Positions 8,407-17,126 of a DNA stretch of 64,000 nucleotides are shown here, piece after piece (the stretch's first letter is position 1; the number at the start of each line of letters is the position of its first letter). The DNA comes from JBBRGK01 sp036741355. Its GTDB lineage: Bacteria; Chloroflexota; Dehalococcoidia; CAUJGQ01. Below the pieces are notes generated by a model. It made no database searches and was not told the origin of the DNA. It saw only the letters and a list, made by a program, of their open reading frames with translations. Position numbers and translations under genes: made by a program. The stretch is taken from the NCBI GenBank assembly GCA_036741355.1, contig DAINSK010000019.1, positions 1-64,000 on the forward strand, in the 5' to 3' direction.

Positions 8407-8451
8407 TTACGTTGATAGGCGGGCGCTAGGGCTCGCATGAGGACTTGAAGC

Positions 8452-8823
8452 ATGGTATCCAAGGTCAAAACGAGTCGAGCCCAACGACTCCGGCGACACC
8501 GCCGGGTTCGCAAGCGCGTGGCGGGTACGGAACAGCGGCCGCGGCTGGCGGTATTCCGCAGCCTGGCGCACATCTACGCGCAGGTGATCGACGATACTAG
8601 TGGCTGCACACTTGTGGCGGCGTCCGATCGCGATGCGGACGTCGCGCCGGAGGCGAAAGGAAAGCCGAAGACGCAACGAGCCGAACTGGTCGGCGTCGCG
8701 ATCGCTCGTAAGGCAACGGCGGCAGGCCTGAAGCTGGTTGTCTTCGATCGCGGCGGTTTCCTGTATCACGGACGGATAAAGGCTCTGGCAGAAGCGGCTC
8801 GCAAATCCGGGTTGAGCTTCTAG
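8452..8823 (+). CDS. rplR: Ribosomal protein L18
   Basis: L18 (123 aa) carries 5S rRNA together with L5. The sequence has RLRRHRRVRKRVAGTEQRPR, then LAVFRSLAHIYAQVIDD and the C-terminal FDRGGFLYHGRIKALAEAAR, a full canonical protein. It lies between rplF and rpsE as expected in the spc operon. Confidence 0.98.
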   Translation: MVSKVKTSRAQRLRRHRRVRKRVAGTEQRPRLAVFRSLAHIYAQVIDDTSGCTLVAASDRDADVAPEAKGKPKTQRAELVGVAIARKATAAGLKLVVFDRGGFLYHGRIKALAEAARKSGLSF

Positions 8824-8837
8824 AGGATGATGCGACG

Positions 8838-10112
8838 ATGACGACTGGCGAGCGGATCGATCCGCGCGATCTGGAACTGACCGAGAAGGTCGTGTACATC
8901 AACCGGGTGTCCAAGGTGGTCAAAGGCGGCCGGCGCTTCAGTTTTAGCGCCCTGGTTGTCGTGGGGGATGGCCACGGCCACGTCGGCGCCGGCATGGGTA
9001 AAGCGAACGAAGTGCCCGAGGCGATCCGAAAAGGCGCAAGCATCGCCCGTAAAGGACTGATTCGCATTCCGATGAACGCCAATACAATCACCCACCCGGT
9101 GCTGGCCCGATTCGGGGCCGCAAAGATCATGATGAAGCCGGCCTCGGCCGGAACGGGAGTGATCGCGGGCGGTGGCGTTCGCGCCGTAATGGAGGTCGCG
9201 GGAGTCAAAGACATACTGGCGAAGTCGCTTGGAAGCTCGAACGCGATTAACGTCGTGCGCGCCACCATTCAGGGCCTTATGGAGCTGAAAAACGTGGCCG
9301 ACGAACGCCGCCGGCGAGTGGAAGCCGCGGAGGCTCCGATCGAAGACGTTATCCGGCGCGGACGTCCGCCCGTAGTGCGTGTGCCCAGAGACCGGGATCG
9401 AGATGGCGGACCGCGGCGCGGCCCTCGCGACGACCGGCCGCGTCCTCCGTTTGAACAACGATTCGAGCCGCGAAGCGAGCAGGGTCAGCCGGGTGTCCAA
9501 GCACCAATGGCACCGGCCGTACCAGCGCCGGAGCCCGGGGAGCGACAGCTGCCTCCGGCGCCGGCCGAGATGCAGCCCGTGGCCGAGATCGCTGCACCGG
9601 AGCCGGTCAGGGAGTTAGCGCCACCGGAGACGGCGGTTATAGAGGAAGCCGGCAAGGTTGAACAGGGGCCGGTCGCGGCCGAGGCTGCGTCTGCTGCCGC
9701 TGAATCCGGGAGCGCGCCGGCTGAGACAGAGGCGGTCGCGCCCGCGCCCGCTAAACGCAAGCGCGCGGTGGCGGTATCAAAAGCAGTCGCCCCTGCCGAA
9801 TCGGAAAATGCTCCAGCGCCGGCCGAAGAGAAGGCGGCCCCGAGCCGAACCCGCGCAACTCGCGCTAAAGCGCCGGCAACCGGTGGAAGCGAGCCCGAAA
9901 GCGAAGCGTCCGGAAGTTCGGGAGCAGAACCCGAGGGAACGGTCACGCAGCCGGAGGCGACTGCTGAGCCGGCCCCGGCTGCGGCCGAAGCGACGGGGGA
10001 AGAGACGGCGCCCAAGCCGCGCGCCAGGCGAACGCGAAAGATCGACGCCGTGAGCTCGGCGGAAGAGTCATCCGAGAAGCCGCCGGAAGGCTCGATCGAA
10101 AGCGAAGGCTAA
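8838..10112 (+). CDS. rpsE: Ribosomal protein S5 with very long C-terminal extension
   Basis: S5 (424 aa) is normally about 165-200 residues. Residues 1-155 contain the complete S5 fold: VVYINRVSKVVKGGRRFSF, VVVGDGHGHVGAGMGKANEV and AGVKDILAKSLGSSN. From about residue 170 onward (roughly 255 residues) the chain is low complexity, first Arg/Asp/Pro rich, then Ala/Pro/Glu/Lys rich. The frame stays open with the same high-GC codon pattern and ends two bases before rpmD, so it is a real fusion tail and not an annotation artefact. Confidence 0.96.
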   Translation: MTTGERIDPRDLELTEKVVYINRVSKVVKGGRRFSFSALVVVGDGHGHVGAGMGKANEVPEAIRKGASIARKGLIRIPMNANTITHPVLARFGAAKIMMKPASAGTGVIAGGGVRAVMEVAGVKDILAKSLGSSNAINVVRATIQGLMELKNVADERRRRVEAAEAPIEDVIRRGRPPVVRVPRDRDRDGGPRRGPRDDRPRPPFEQRFEPRSEQGQPGVQAPMAPAVPAPEPGERQLPPAPAEMQPVAEIAAPEPVRELAPPETAVIEEAGKVEQGPVAAEAASAAAESGSAPAETEAVAPAPAKRKRAVAVSKAVAPAESENAPAPAEEKAAPSRTRATRAKAPATGGSEPESEASGSSGAEPEGTVTQPEATAEPAPAAAEATGEETAPKPRARRTRKIDAVSSAEESSEKPPEGSIESEG

Positions 10113-10114
10113 TC

Positions 10115-10291
10115 ATGGCAACGCTGCGCATCACGTGGAAAAAGAGCGCCATCGGCTACGCGAAGGACCAGAAACTGACGATTCAGTCGCTGGGATTCCG
10201 CCGGCTGGGGCAGACGGTCGAGCAAGAAGACACGCGAAGTACGCGTGGTATGATCCACAAGGTCCGACACCTCGTGATTGTGGAAGAGTAG
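10115..10291 (+). CDS. rpmD: Ribosomal protein L30
   Basis: L30 (58 aa, normal length) translates from ATG 10115 as MATLRITWKKSAIGYAKDQ, then LGFRRLGQTVEQEDTRSTR and GMIHKVRHLVIVEE. The order KSAIG, LGFRRLGQTV, GMIHKVRHLV is the family pattern. It lies two bases after rpsE and 13 bases before rplO. Confidence 0.95.
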   Translation: MATLRITWKKSAIGYAKDQKLTIQSLGFRRLGQTVEQEDTRSTRGMIHKVRHLVIVEE

Positions 10292-10304
10292 GAGTAGGCG
10301 CGCC

Positions 10305-10784
10305 GTGGATCTAAGCCAGATGAAGGCGACTCCCGGGGCGCGTCACAAGCGCATCCGGGTGGGTCGCGGCAACGCCAGTGGCAAAGGCACGTATTCGGGT
10401 AAGGGGCTGAAAGGTCAGAAGGCTCGAAGCGGCAGCGGTCTCCTGCCCGGGTTTGAAGGCGGACAGTTTCCGCTGATTCGGCGTATGGCCCGCAAACGCG
10501 GGTTCACCAACTTTGCACGCATAGAGTACGAATGGGTGAACCTTGACCAGCTAGCCGAGCTGCCATCCGGCACTGTGGTCAATCAGGAATCCCTGCTCGC
10601 GGCCGGCATCATCAAGAACATAAAGAGGCCGCTCAAGGTGCTCGGGGACGGAGAGATGACGGGGGCGCTGATGGTGCAGGCACATAAGTTCTCCGCATCA
10701 GCGCGGCAGAAGATCGAGGCGGCGGGCGGCACGGTCGAGGAGGTCGCGGGTGGCACAGCCTCCAACGTCATCAGGGGGGAATAG
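10305..10784 (+). CDS. rplO: Ribosomal protein L15
   Basis: L15 (159 aa) is a late-assembly 50S protein. The GTG start gives MDLSQMKATPGARHKR, preceded by AGGAGTAGG. The glycine-rich block GKGLKGQKARSG and GFEGGQFPLIRRMARKRGF are diagnostic. Its last 35 bases overlap the start of secY. Confidence 0.97.
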   Translation: MDLSQMKATPGARHKRIRVGRGNASGKGTYSGKGLKGQKARSGSGLLPGFEGGQFPLIRRMARKRGFTNFARIEYEWVNLDQLAELPSGTVVNQESLLAAGIIKNIKRPLKVLGDGEMTGALMVQAHKFSASARQKIEAAGGTVEEVAGGTASNVIRGE

Positions 10785-12093
10785 GCCGCGGCTGCTACAG
10801 GCCAGCGTCGACGCATTTCGGCAACCAGACGTGCGAGAGAAACTTCTCTTCACGTTCGCGATGCTGGTGGTGTTTCGTCTGCTGACCCACGTCCCGCTTC
10901 CGAACGTCGACCAGAATGCCTTGACCAGCGCGTTCAAAGGCAACGCGGTCCTCGGCTTCCTCAACGTCTTCAGCGGCAACGCGCTGCGAAAGCTCAGCGT
11001 CGCTGCACTCGGCGTCTACCCGTACATCACGGCATCGATCGTGATGCAGATTCTGGTGCCGGTCATTCCGCGGCTGCAGGCGCTTTCCAAAGAGGGCGAG
11101 CACGGCCGTAATCAGATCCAGCTCTATACGAACTGGATGACCGTACCCCTGGCGCTTTTGCAGGGCTACGCGCAGCTGTCGATCCTGACCAATACGAGCC
11201 CGCCAGCGCTGCGCAACTTCGGTTTCAGCGGCTCCGGTCAGATCCTGCCGACGTTCGCGACGTTGGGATCGGTCGTCGCGGGCACGCTATTCCTAGTGTG
11301 GATTGGAGAACTGATCACCGAGCGCGGCGTTGGCAACGGGATCTCGCTGATCATCTTTGCCGGCATCGTGGCGGGGATCCCGAACCTGGCGGGGAGCAGT
11401 GTCTTTTCAGCCTCAGGCGTAGCGGCCATCATGTTGCTCACCGTCATTGCGCTGGTTCTGGTGATCGCGATCGTGATTTTCAACGAGGCGACGCGACGTG
11501 TGCCGGTTCAATACTCTCGCAGCGTGTTTCGTGGCGGGAGAATGTACCGGCAATCGGGTCAAACGTACATTCCGCTGAAAGTGAACTCGGCGGGCATGAT
11601 TCCGCTTCTGTTCGCGTTCTCGCTGATGATCTTGCCGAGTTTCATCGCTCAGTATTTCCAGTCCTCGTCGAGCGGTGCGATCCGAGGCATCGCCGGTTGG
11701 ATGCGGACGGCGTTCAATCCCACGGGGGTGCTCTACCAGGTGTTCGTCTTCTTCCTGGTCATGGTGTTCACGTTCTTCTACACGATCATCGTGTTCCAAC
11801 AGCAGAACGTCGCCGAGAACCTGCAAAAGCAAGGTGGCTTCATACCTGGCATCAGACCGGGAAGGCCGACGGCGGAGTACATCAACCGAGTGCTGTTCCG
11901 CATTACCTGGGCCGGCGCGCTTTTCCTTGGCGCCGTGTCGATCGTGCCGTTCGTCGCTACCCGCCTGACAGGTGTGCAGTCGCTGGTGATTAGCGCGACC
12001 GGCATGCTGATCGTCGTCGGAGTCGTGATCGATACGATGAAGCAGCTCGAAGCGCAACTGCTGATGCGCAACTATGAAGGATTTATACGCTAA
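10750..12093 (+). CDS. secY: Preprotein translocase channel subunit SecY
   Basis: SecY (447 aa) forms the protein-conducting pore of the inner membrane. About ten hydrophobic segments are visible, along with LTHVPLPNVD in the first periplasmic loop, VYPYITASIVMQIL in TM2 and NSAGMIPLLFAFSLM in TM7. The GTG at 10750 lies inside the end of rplO but has an ideal GAGGAGG site at 10737-10743, so overlap with translational coupling is the favoured start. The stop is two bases before adk. Confidence 0.97.
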   Translation: MAQPPTSSGGNRPRLLQASVDAFRQPDVREKLLFTFAMLVVFRLLTHVPLPNVDQNALTSAFKGNAVLGFLNVFSGNALRKLSVAALGVYPYITASIVMQILVPVIPRLQALSKEGEHGRNQIQLYTNWMTVPLALLQGYAQLSILTNTSPPALRNFGFSGSGQILPTFATLGSVVAGTLFLVWIGELITERGVGNGISLIIFAGIVAGIPNLAGSSVFSASGVAAIMLLTVIALVLVIAIVIFNEATRRVPVQYSRSVFRGGRMYRQSGQTYIPLKVNSAGMIPLLFAFSLMILPSFIAQYFQSSSSGAIRGIAGWMRTAFNPTGVLYQVFVFFLVMVFTFFYTIIVFQQQNVAENLQKQGGFIPGIRPGRPTAEYINRVLFRITWAGALFLGAVSIVPFVATRLTGVQSLVISATGMLIVVGVVIDTMKQLEAQLLMRNYEGFIR

Positions 12094-12095
12094 CG

Positions 12096-12764
12096 ATGTA
12101 CATCATTCTTCTGGGTGCACCGGGAGCCGGAAAAGGGACGCAGGCGGAAACGCTGACCCGCGAAACCGGGATGCCGCAGGTGGCGTCGGGCGACCTCTTC
12201 CGCGCGGTGCGCACCCAGGACACCGAGCTTGCCGTGCTGGTGCGGTCGTACTACGACAAGGGTCTGCTGGTTCCTGACGACGTGACGATCCGCATGTTCC
12301 TCGAGCGCCTAGCGCAGCTCGACTGTGCAAACGGAGCGATGTTGGACGGATTCCCGCGCACGATCGAGCAGGCAAAAGCGCTCGACGACGCGCTGGCGGC
12401 GCAAGGGAAGCGGATCGATGCGGTGTTGTACATCAAAGTATCGGACCCGGAGCTAATGAAGCGGCTCGCGGGGCGGTGGATCTGTCGAAATAACGGGCTC
12501 CACGTCTTTCACTCCGTCAGCCGGCCGCCAAAAGTACCGGGTGTGTGCGATGAATGTGGTGGAGAGCTCTACCAGCGCGTTGACGACAAGGAGGAGACGG
12601 CTCGCGACCGGCTTCGCGTCTTTTTCAAACAGACCATGCCCCTGGTCGCGTACTACCTCAATCAAGGCAAGCTGGCAGAGGTCGATGGCGAGCGGGCGCC
12701 CGACGTGGTGGGTCGCGACCTTGTCCAGGCGCTACGAAAATTGGACACGGCCGGAGCGGCGTAA
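12096..12764 (+). CDS. adk: Adenylate kinase
   Basis: Adenylate kinase (222 aa, long-lid form) interconverts ATP + AMP and 2 ADP in the cytosol. The P-loop GAPGAGKGT is at residues 7-15, the AMP-site SGDLFR near 30 and DGFPRT near 85. The lid is of the zinc type but partly degenerate: the first pair keeps only one cysteine (WICRNNG where many homologues have CxxC), while the second CDEC is intact. It follows secY in the usual order. Confidence 0.97.
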   Translation: MYIILLGAPGAGKGTQAETLTRETGMPQVASGDLFRAVRTQDTELAVLVRSYYDKGLLVPDDVTIRMFLERLAQLDCANGAMLDGFPRTIEQAKALDDALAAQGKRIDAVLYIKVSDPELMKRLAGRWICRNNGLHVFHSVSRPPKVPGVCDECGGELYQRVDDKEETARDRLRVFFKQTMPLVAYYLNQGKLAEVDGERAPDVVGRDLVQALRKLDTAGAA

Positions 12765-12801
12765 TTGGCAACTATCCGCAGGAACTCGAGGACAGATTAT
12801 A

Positions 12802-13566
12802 TTGGCGGTTGAGGTAAAGTCGCGTGACGAGATCAAAGTCATGCGCGAAGCAGGGCGGATCGTCGCCGAGGTGCTGGAGATGCTCGCGGCCGCGGTGCGG
12901 CCGGGGCAAAACGTCCGCCGCCTCGATCAGATCGTGCGCGAAGAATACGCACGCCGCGGCGTAACCGCGACCTTTCTAGGTTACCCACCCAAAAGCAAGC
13001 ACCCATATCCGGCGAGTGTGTGCGTTTCGATCAACGACCAGATCGTGCATGGCATCCCGAACGACCGCACTCTTGAAGACGGGGATATTGTTTCAATCGA
13101 CCTCGGAGTGACCCACAGAGGTTTCGTCGGCGACAGCGCAGTGACAGTGCCCTGCGGAACTGTTACGCCGGAAGCGCGACGGCTAATTGAAACGACGAAG
13201 GGCGCGATGTGGGCAGGGATTCACGAAGCCCGCGCTGGCGCGCACCTGGGCGACGTTGGCTACGCAATCCAGAGCTTCGCCGAATCGCGCGGCTACAGCG
13301 TCGTGCGACAGTACGTCGGTCACGGTGTCGGGCGCCAGATGCACGAAGAGCCGCAGGTGCCGAACTATGGCGAACCCGGCAAGGGCAGGCGTCTGCAACC
13401 GGGATGGGTCATCGCCATCGAGCCGATGGTCAACATCGGAACGCATCAGACCCGGGTGGGGAACGACTACTGGACCGTGTACACGGAAGACGGCAGTCTC
13501 TCGGCACACTTTGAGCATACGCTTGCGATTACGAAGGGTGAGCCGGAAGTGCTTACTCTGCCATAG
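12802..13566 (+). CDS. map: Methionine aminopeptidase, type I
   Basis: This enzyme (254 aa) removes the initiator methionine from nascent proteins. The TTG start gives MAVEVKSRDEIKVMREAG, with GAGGA ten bases upstream; a longer frame from 12541 lies inside adk and is rejected. Metal ligands of the pita-bread fold are visible: Asp100 in SIDLGV, Asp111 in VGDSA, the histidine in GHGVGRQMHE, the glutamate in AIEPMV and the last in FEHTLAI. The substrate histidine is in IVHGIP. Confidence 0.97.
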   Translation: MAVEVKSRDEIKVMREAGRIVAEVLEMLAAAVRPGQNVRRLDQIVREEYARRGVTATFLGYPPKSKHPYPASVCVSINDQIVHGIPNDRTLEDGDIVSIDLGVTHRGFVGDSAVTVPCGTVTPEARRLIETTKGAMWAGIHEARAGAHLGDVGYAIQSFAESRGYSVVRQYVGHGVGRQMHEEPQVPNYGEPGKGRRLQPGWVIAIEPMVNIGTHQTRVGNDYWTVYTEDGSLSAHFEHTLAITKGEPEVLTLP

Positions 13567-13638
13567 AGGGTAATTGTGGACGCCGCGAGCGTCCACGCGG
13601 GACCTGGATGGGGAAGTGGCCCGTCCATGAAGGAGTTT

Positions 13639-13857
13639 ATGGCCAAGAAAGACGCGATCGAAGTCGAAGGTGTCGTAAAAGAGCCACTGCCGAATGCGAT
13701 GTTCAGGGTTGAACTGGCGAACGGCCACGAGGTTTTGGCCCACATTTCGGGCAAAATACGGCTTCACTTTATCAAAATCCTTCCAGGAGACAGGGTTTTG
13801 GTGGAGTTGTCACCGTATGACCTGACCCGGGGCCGTATCACGTATCGCTTCAAATAG
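13639..13857 (+). CDS. infA: Translation initiation factor IF-1
   Basis: From ATG 13639 the product is exactly 72 residues, the standard IF-1 length, starting MAKKDAIEVEGVVKE and ending SPYDLTRGRITYRFK. It has an S1-type OB fold and occupies the 30S A site during initiation. AAGGAG precedes the start. An in-frame GTG at 13576 would add 21 unlikely residues. Confidence 0.97.
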   Translation: MAKKDAIEVEGVVKEPLPNAMFRVELANGHEVLAHISGKIRLHFIKILPGDRVLVELSPYDLTRGRITYRFK

Positions 13858-13899
13858 ACACTTGTGATAACTTATTGTTTTGGGGCAGGAGCAGACCCT

Positions 13900-14013
13900 A
13901 TGAAAGTGCGTGCGTCGGTCAAGCCGCGCTGCGAGAAGTGCAAGGTCATCCGCCGGCACGGTGTGCTTCGCGTTATTTGCGAGGTTCCCAAGCACAAGCA
14001 GCGCCAGGGATGA
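13900..14013 (+). CDS. rpmJ: Ribosomal protein L36, zinc type
   Basis: A 37-residue protein, MKVRASVKPRCEKCKVIRR then HGVLRVICEVPKHKQRQG, the standard length and sequence of L36. The C-x2-C pair, a later cysteine and a histidine form its zinc site. The ATG at 13900 is preceded by a GGCAGGAG site. It sits between infA and rpsM as expected. Confidence 0.96.
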   Translation: MKVRASVKPRCEKCKVIRRHGVLRVICEVPKHKQRQG

Positions 14014-14043
14014 CGGCTTAAACAGTCCAGGAGAAGGTTGGGA

Positions 14044-14424
14044 ATGGCACGTATTGCCGGAGTTGACATCCCTCGAGATAAGCCCGTCGCGATCTCACTC
14101 CGATACCTGTACGGTATCGGCCCGACGAATGCGAATCAGATCGTCGACCAGGCGCGCGTCAACGCGGCAACGCGGGTACGCGACCTGACCGACGAAGAGA
14201 TAAACCGCATTCGCGAGATCATCGACAAGCAGTTCATCGTCGAGGGCGACCTGCGACGTGAAGTGCGGCAAAACATCCAGCGGCTGATCGATATCCAGTG
14301 CTACCGTGGGATACGTCACCGCCGCAACCTGCCGGTACACGGTCAGCGAACGCGAACCAACGCCCGCACCAAACGAGGTGCTCGGCGCACGGTGGCCGGA
14401 AAGCGACGGGCCGGCAAGAAGTAA
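14044..14424 (+). CDS. rpsM: Ribosomal protein S13
   Basis: S13 (126 aa) contacts the P-site tRNA and the 50S subunit. It starts MARIAGVDIPRDKPV, includes LRYLYGIG and ends with RGIRHRRNLPVHGQRTRTN plus a basic tail. The AGGAGAAGG site at 14029-14037 favours ATG 14044 over a TTG at 14038. Confidence 0.98.
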   Translation: MARIAGVDIPRDKPVAISLRYLYGIGPTNANQIVDQARVNAATRVRDLTDEEINRIREIIDKQFIVEGDLRREVRQNIQRLIDIQCYRGIRHRRNLPVHGQRTRTNARTKRGARRTVAGKRRAGKK

Positions 14425-14476
14425 ATCACGGGAGCGCCACCGCCTAACGCCGTGGCGCCAGGCCTGAGGAGACCAG

Positions 14477-14890
14477 ATGGCAGAAAGACAGGCGCGCACC
14501 GGCGCCCGGCAGGCGCAGCGCGGCAAGAAGCGCGAGCGGAAGTCGGTCCCGCGCGGGCGGGCATACGTGCAATCGACGTTTAACAACACGATCATCACGC
14601 TCACCGATCCGAACGGGAACGCGCTTTCCTGGGGTAGCTCGGGCGGATCGGGCTTCAAGGGCTCGCGCAAGAGCACGCCCTATGCCGCTCAGATCGCCGC
14701 TGAAGGCGCCGCCCGACGCGCCATGGAGCACGGCCTGCGGCAGGTGGACGTGTACGTCAAGGGACCCGGCAGCGGGCGTGAGGCAGCGATCCGGGCGTTG
14801 CAAACATCGGGATTGGCCGTACTCAGCATCCGGGACGTCACGCCAGTTCCGCACAACGGTTGCCGGCCTCCCAAGCGTCGTCGCGTCTAA
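14477..14890 (+). CDS. rpsK: Ribosomal protein S11
   Basis: S11 (137 aa) lies on the 30S platform near the mRNA exit. Typical segments are VQSTFNNTIITLTDPNGNAL, GFKGSRKSTPYAAQ and DVTPVPHNGCRPPKRRRV at the C-terminus. The first 25 residues are extra-basic. TGAGGAG lies upstream of the ATG. Confidence 0.98.
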   Translation: MAERQARTGARQAQRGKKRERKSVPRGRAYVQSTFNNTIITLTDPNGNALSWGSSGGSGFKGSRKSTPYAAQIAAEGAARRAMEHGLRQVDVYVKGPGSGREAAIRALQTSGLAVLSIRDVTPVPHNGCRPPKRRRV

Positions 14891-14925
14891 CGTATCTATT
14901 CAATTAGCGAACAAGGAAGTTATCA

Positions 14926-15552
14926 ATGGCCCGATACAGGGGGCCGGACTGCCGGATCTGCCGGCGTCACGGCGAGAAGCTATATCTGAAAGGCGACCGC
15001 TGCATGGGGCCGAAGTGCGCCATCGAGCGTCGCAACTTCCCACCGGGGCCCCGCGCGACGCGGCGCCGCAAGGTCTCCGACCGCGGGTTGCAGCTGCGCG
15101 AGAAGCAAAAGGCGCGCTATGCCTATGGCGTACTCGAGAAGCAATTCCGGCTGTATTACGAACAGGCGGTGAAGCGACCGGGTGTAACCGGCGAGAATTT
15201 GGTGCGGCTGCTGGAACAGCGGCTTGACAACACGGTCCACCGGTCCGGTTGGGCCGATTCGCGCGACCAGGCGCGACAGGTCGTGCGCCATGGCCATATT
15301 TCGCTAAACGGCCGTAAGACCGATATCCCATCGGCCCAGGTCAAAGTCGGCGACGTGATCGGTTGGACGCCGAGCGGACGCACGACTGAATACTTCAAGA
15401 TCAGGCAGGATATGGCTCCGTCGACTGCCGCACCGGGCTGGCTGCAGTTGGATCGTGAGGCAATGGTCGCCCGCGTGATCGGCGTACCGGCGAGGGCCGA
15501 CGCGGATCGCACTTTTGACGAGAGCGTCATCGTCGAGTACTACTCGCGCTAG
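14926..15552 (+). CDS. rpsD: Ribosomal protein S4, zinc-binding type
   Basis: S4 (208 aa) nucleates 30S assembly. The N-terminus has a cysteine set (CRIC near residue 9 and CMGPKC near 26) typical of zinc-containing S4. The S4 RNA-binding domain follows, with LLEQRLDNTVHR and QVVRHGHISLNGRKTD. The end, DESVIVEYYSR, is canonical. AAGGA precedes the ATG. Confidence 0.98.
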   Translation: MARYRGPDCRICRRHGEKLYLKGDRCMGPKCAIERRNFPPGPRATRRRKVSDRGLQLREKQKARYAYGVLEKQFRLYYEQAVKRPGVTGENLVRLLEQRLDNTVHRSGWADSRDQARQVVRHGHISLNGRKTDIPSAQVKVGDVIGWTPSGRTTEYFKIRQDMAPSTAAPGWLQLDREAMVARVIGVPARADADRTFDESVIVEYYSR

Positions 15553-15618
15553 GCTCAATTTGAGTAGACCTGTGCTATCGCTCGCAGATTCCGGGCCGGC
15601 GTCCGGGGAGGAACATCG

Positions 15619-16725
15619 TTGACCCAGTTAGAGACCCCGCAAATAGAGATCACCGAAAGTCTCGACAGCTACGCACGCGTGGTAGCCGAGCCGCTTCAAC
15701 CTGGCTTCGGCACCACACTTGGAAATGCGCTCAGGCGCGTGCTGCTCAGCTCGCTGCCGGGGGCGGCAGTTACCGCTGTGCGGATAGATGAAGTCGAGCA
15801 CGAGTTCTCGACCATCCCGGGCATGAAAGAGGATACCACCGAGTTTTTGCTGAACATGAAGGAACTGCGCCTGCGCGGCTTCTCCGATCGGCCTGGCAAG
15901 CTGTATCTCGAGGTCCAGGGTGGAGGCCCCGTGTTTGCCTCGCAGGTGCAATCTACCGCAGACTACGAGATCGTCAACCCGGAGCTGCGGCTGGCAACGC
16001 TGGATTCCGACGAGGCGCGCTTGACGGTTGAGCTGACTGTGGAGCGCGGGCGCGGGTATGTGCCCGCTGGTGCGGTCGCCGGCATGCCGATCGGCATGAT
16101 CCCCGTCGACGCCATATTTACCCCGGTGCGACGCGTCAACTACAACGTCGAGCGGACGCGCGTGGGTACGGCGTCGAACTACGATCGGCTGGTGATGGAG
16201 GTGTGGACCGACGGCACCATTAGCGGCGTCGAGGCGGTTGCACAGAGCTCTGACATCTTGATGGCGCACTTCTCGCTGTTCAACCATCTGGGCCGCCCGG
16301 TGGCCCCGGTCACGGAGCGCGGCCTTGGCTCTGCTTCGATGCTGCCGCCGGACCGCTATAACACGCCGATTGAGGAGCTCAACCTTTCGGTCCGGGCATA
16401 CAACTGCTTGAAGCGCAGCGGTTTGATGACCGTAGGCCAGGTGCTCGAAAAGAACGAGGATGAGCTGCTTTCGCTTCGTAACTTCGGCCGTAAATCGTAC
16501 GACGAGTTGCGAGACAAGCTGATCGAGCTTGGCTTCCTCGAGCCGTCGTCAGTCACAAGTCGTGACGGTTTCGGCGCAGACTACGGTGGCGAAGACACCG
16601 GTGACGACGAAGAGGAACTCGGCACGCTGGGTGCAGCGCTCATGGAGGCCCTGCGCGGTAAGAGCGACGGTCCGAGCAGCGGCATCGATTTCCTTCGCCG
16701 CTCAGACGACGACGGGGAGGAGTAG
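15619..16725 (+). CDS. rpoA: RNA polymerase alpha subunit
   Basis: Alpha (368 aa) dimerises to scaffold RNA polymerase. The N-terminal domain has EPLQPGFGTTLGNALRRVLL and HEFSTIPGMKEDTTE. The C-terminal domain that binds UP elements and activators is present (LNLSVRAYNCLKRSGLMTVG, then LRNFGRKSYDELRDKL). An acidic tail of about 55 residues, rich in Asp, Glu and Gly, makes it longer than usual. The TTG start follows GGGGAGG. Confidence 0.98.
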   Translation: MTQLETPQIEITESLDSYARVVAEPLQPGFGTTLGNALRRVLLSSLPGAAVTAVRIDEVEHEFSTIPGMKEDTTEFLLNMKELRLRGFSDRPGKLYLEVQGGGPVFASQVQSTADYEIVNPELRLATLDSDEARLTVELTVERGRGYVPAGAVAGMPIGMIPVDAIFTPVRRVNYNVERTRVGTASNYDRLVMEVWTDGTISGVEAVAQSSDILMAHFSLFNHLGRPVAPVTERGLGSASMLPPDRYNTPIEELNLSVRAYNCLKRSGLMTVGQVLEKNEDELLSLRNFGRKSYDELRDKLIELGFLEPSSVTSRDGFGADYGGEDTGDDEEELGTLGAALMEALRGKSDGPSSGIDFLRRSDDDGEE

Positions 16726-16752
16726 CGTCACCGGGCGCTGCGAATAGTAGCT

Positions 16753-17103
16753 ATGCGGCATCAAGTAAGCGGACGCAAGTTCAATCGAAACACCGGCCAT
16801 CGAACGGCTATGTATCGCAACCTCGTGTCCGATCTGCTGAAACACGAGAAGATCAAGACCACGGAGCCCAAGGCGAAAGAGATCCGCTCCATGGCGGAGA
16901 AGATCATCACGCTGGGTAAAGACGGCACCATACACGCACGGCGACAGGCGCTGAAATTTGTGTACGATCCCGCGGTGGTTGCCCACGTGTTCGCCGAGCT
17001 TGGACCGCGGTACGCGACCAGGCCCGGCGGCTATACCCGTATCATTAAAGTTGGGCCTCGTCTCGGCGATGGTGCGCCGATGGCGATTATCGAGCTGGTC
17101 TGA
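16753..17103 (+). CDS. rplQ: Ribosomal protein L17
   Basis: L17 (116 aa) lies near the tunnel exit. It begins MRHQVSGRKFNRNTGHR, has YRNLVSDLLKHEKIKTT and ends with RPGGYTRIIKVGPRLGDGAP, a full canonical protein. It follows rpoA by 27 bp; the ribosome-binding site is weak. Confidence 0.98.
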   Translation: MRHQVSGRKFNRNTGHRTAMYRNLVSDLLKHEKIKTTEPKAKEIRSMAEKIITLGKDGTIHARRQALKFVYDPAVVAHVFAELGPRYATRPGGYTRIIKVGPRLGDGAPMAIIELV

Positions 17104-17126
17104 ACACCGCCGGCCGGCGTCCCACC

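Noticed and set aside
9485..10015. Long minus-strand Ala/Ser-rich frame opposite the S5 tail
   Set aside because: It is a reverse-frame shadow of the low-complexity S5 extension.
12541..12801. N-terminal extension of Map inside adk
   Set aside because: The extension is out-of-frame adk sequence; TTG 12802 matches the conserved start.
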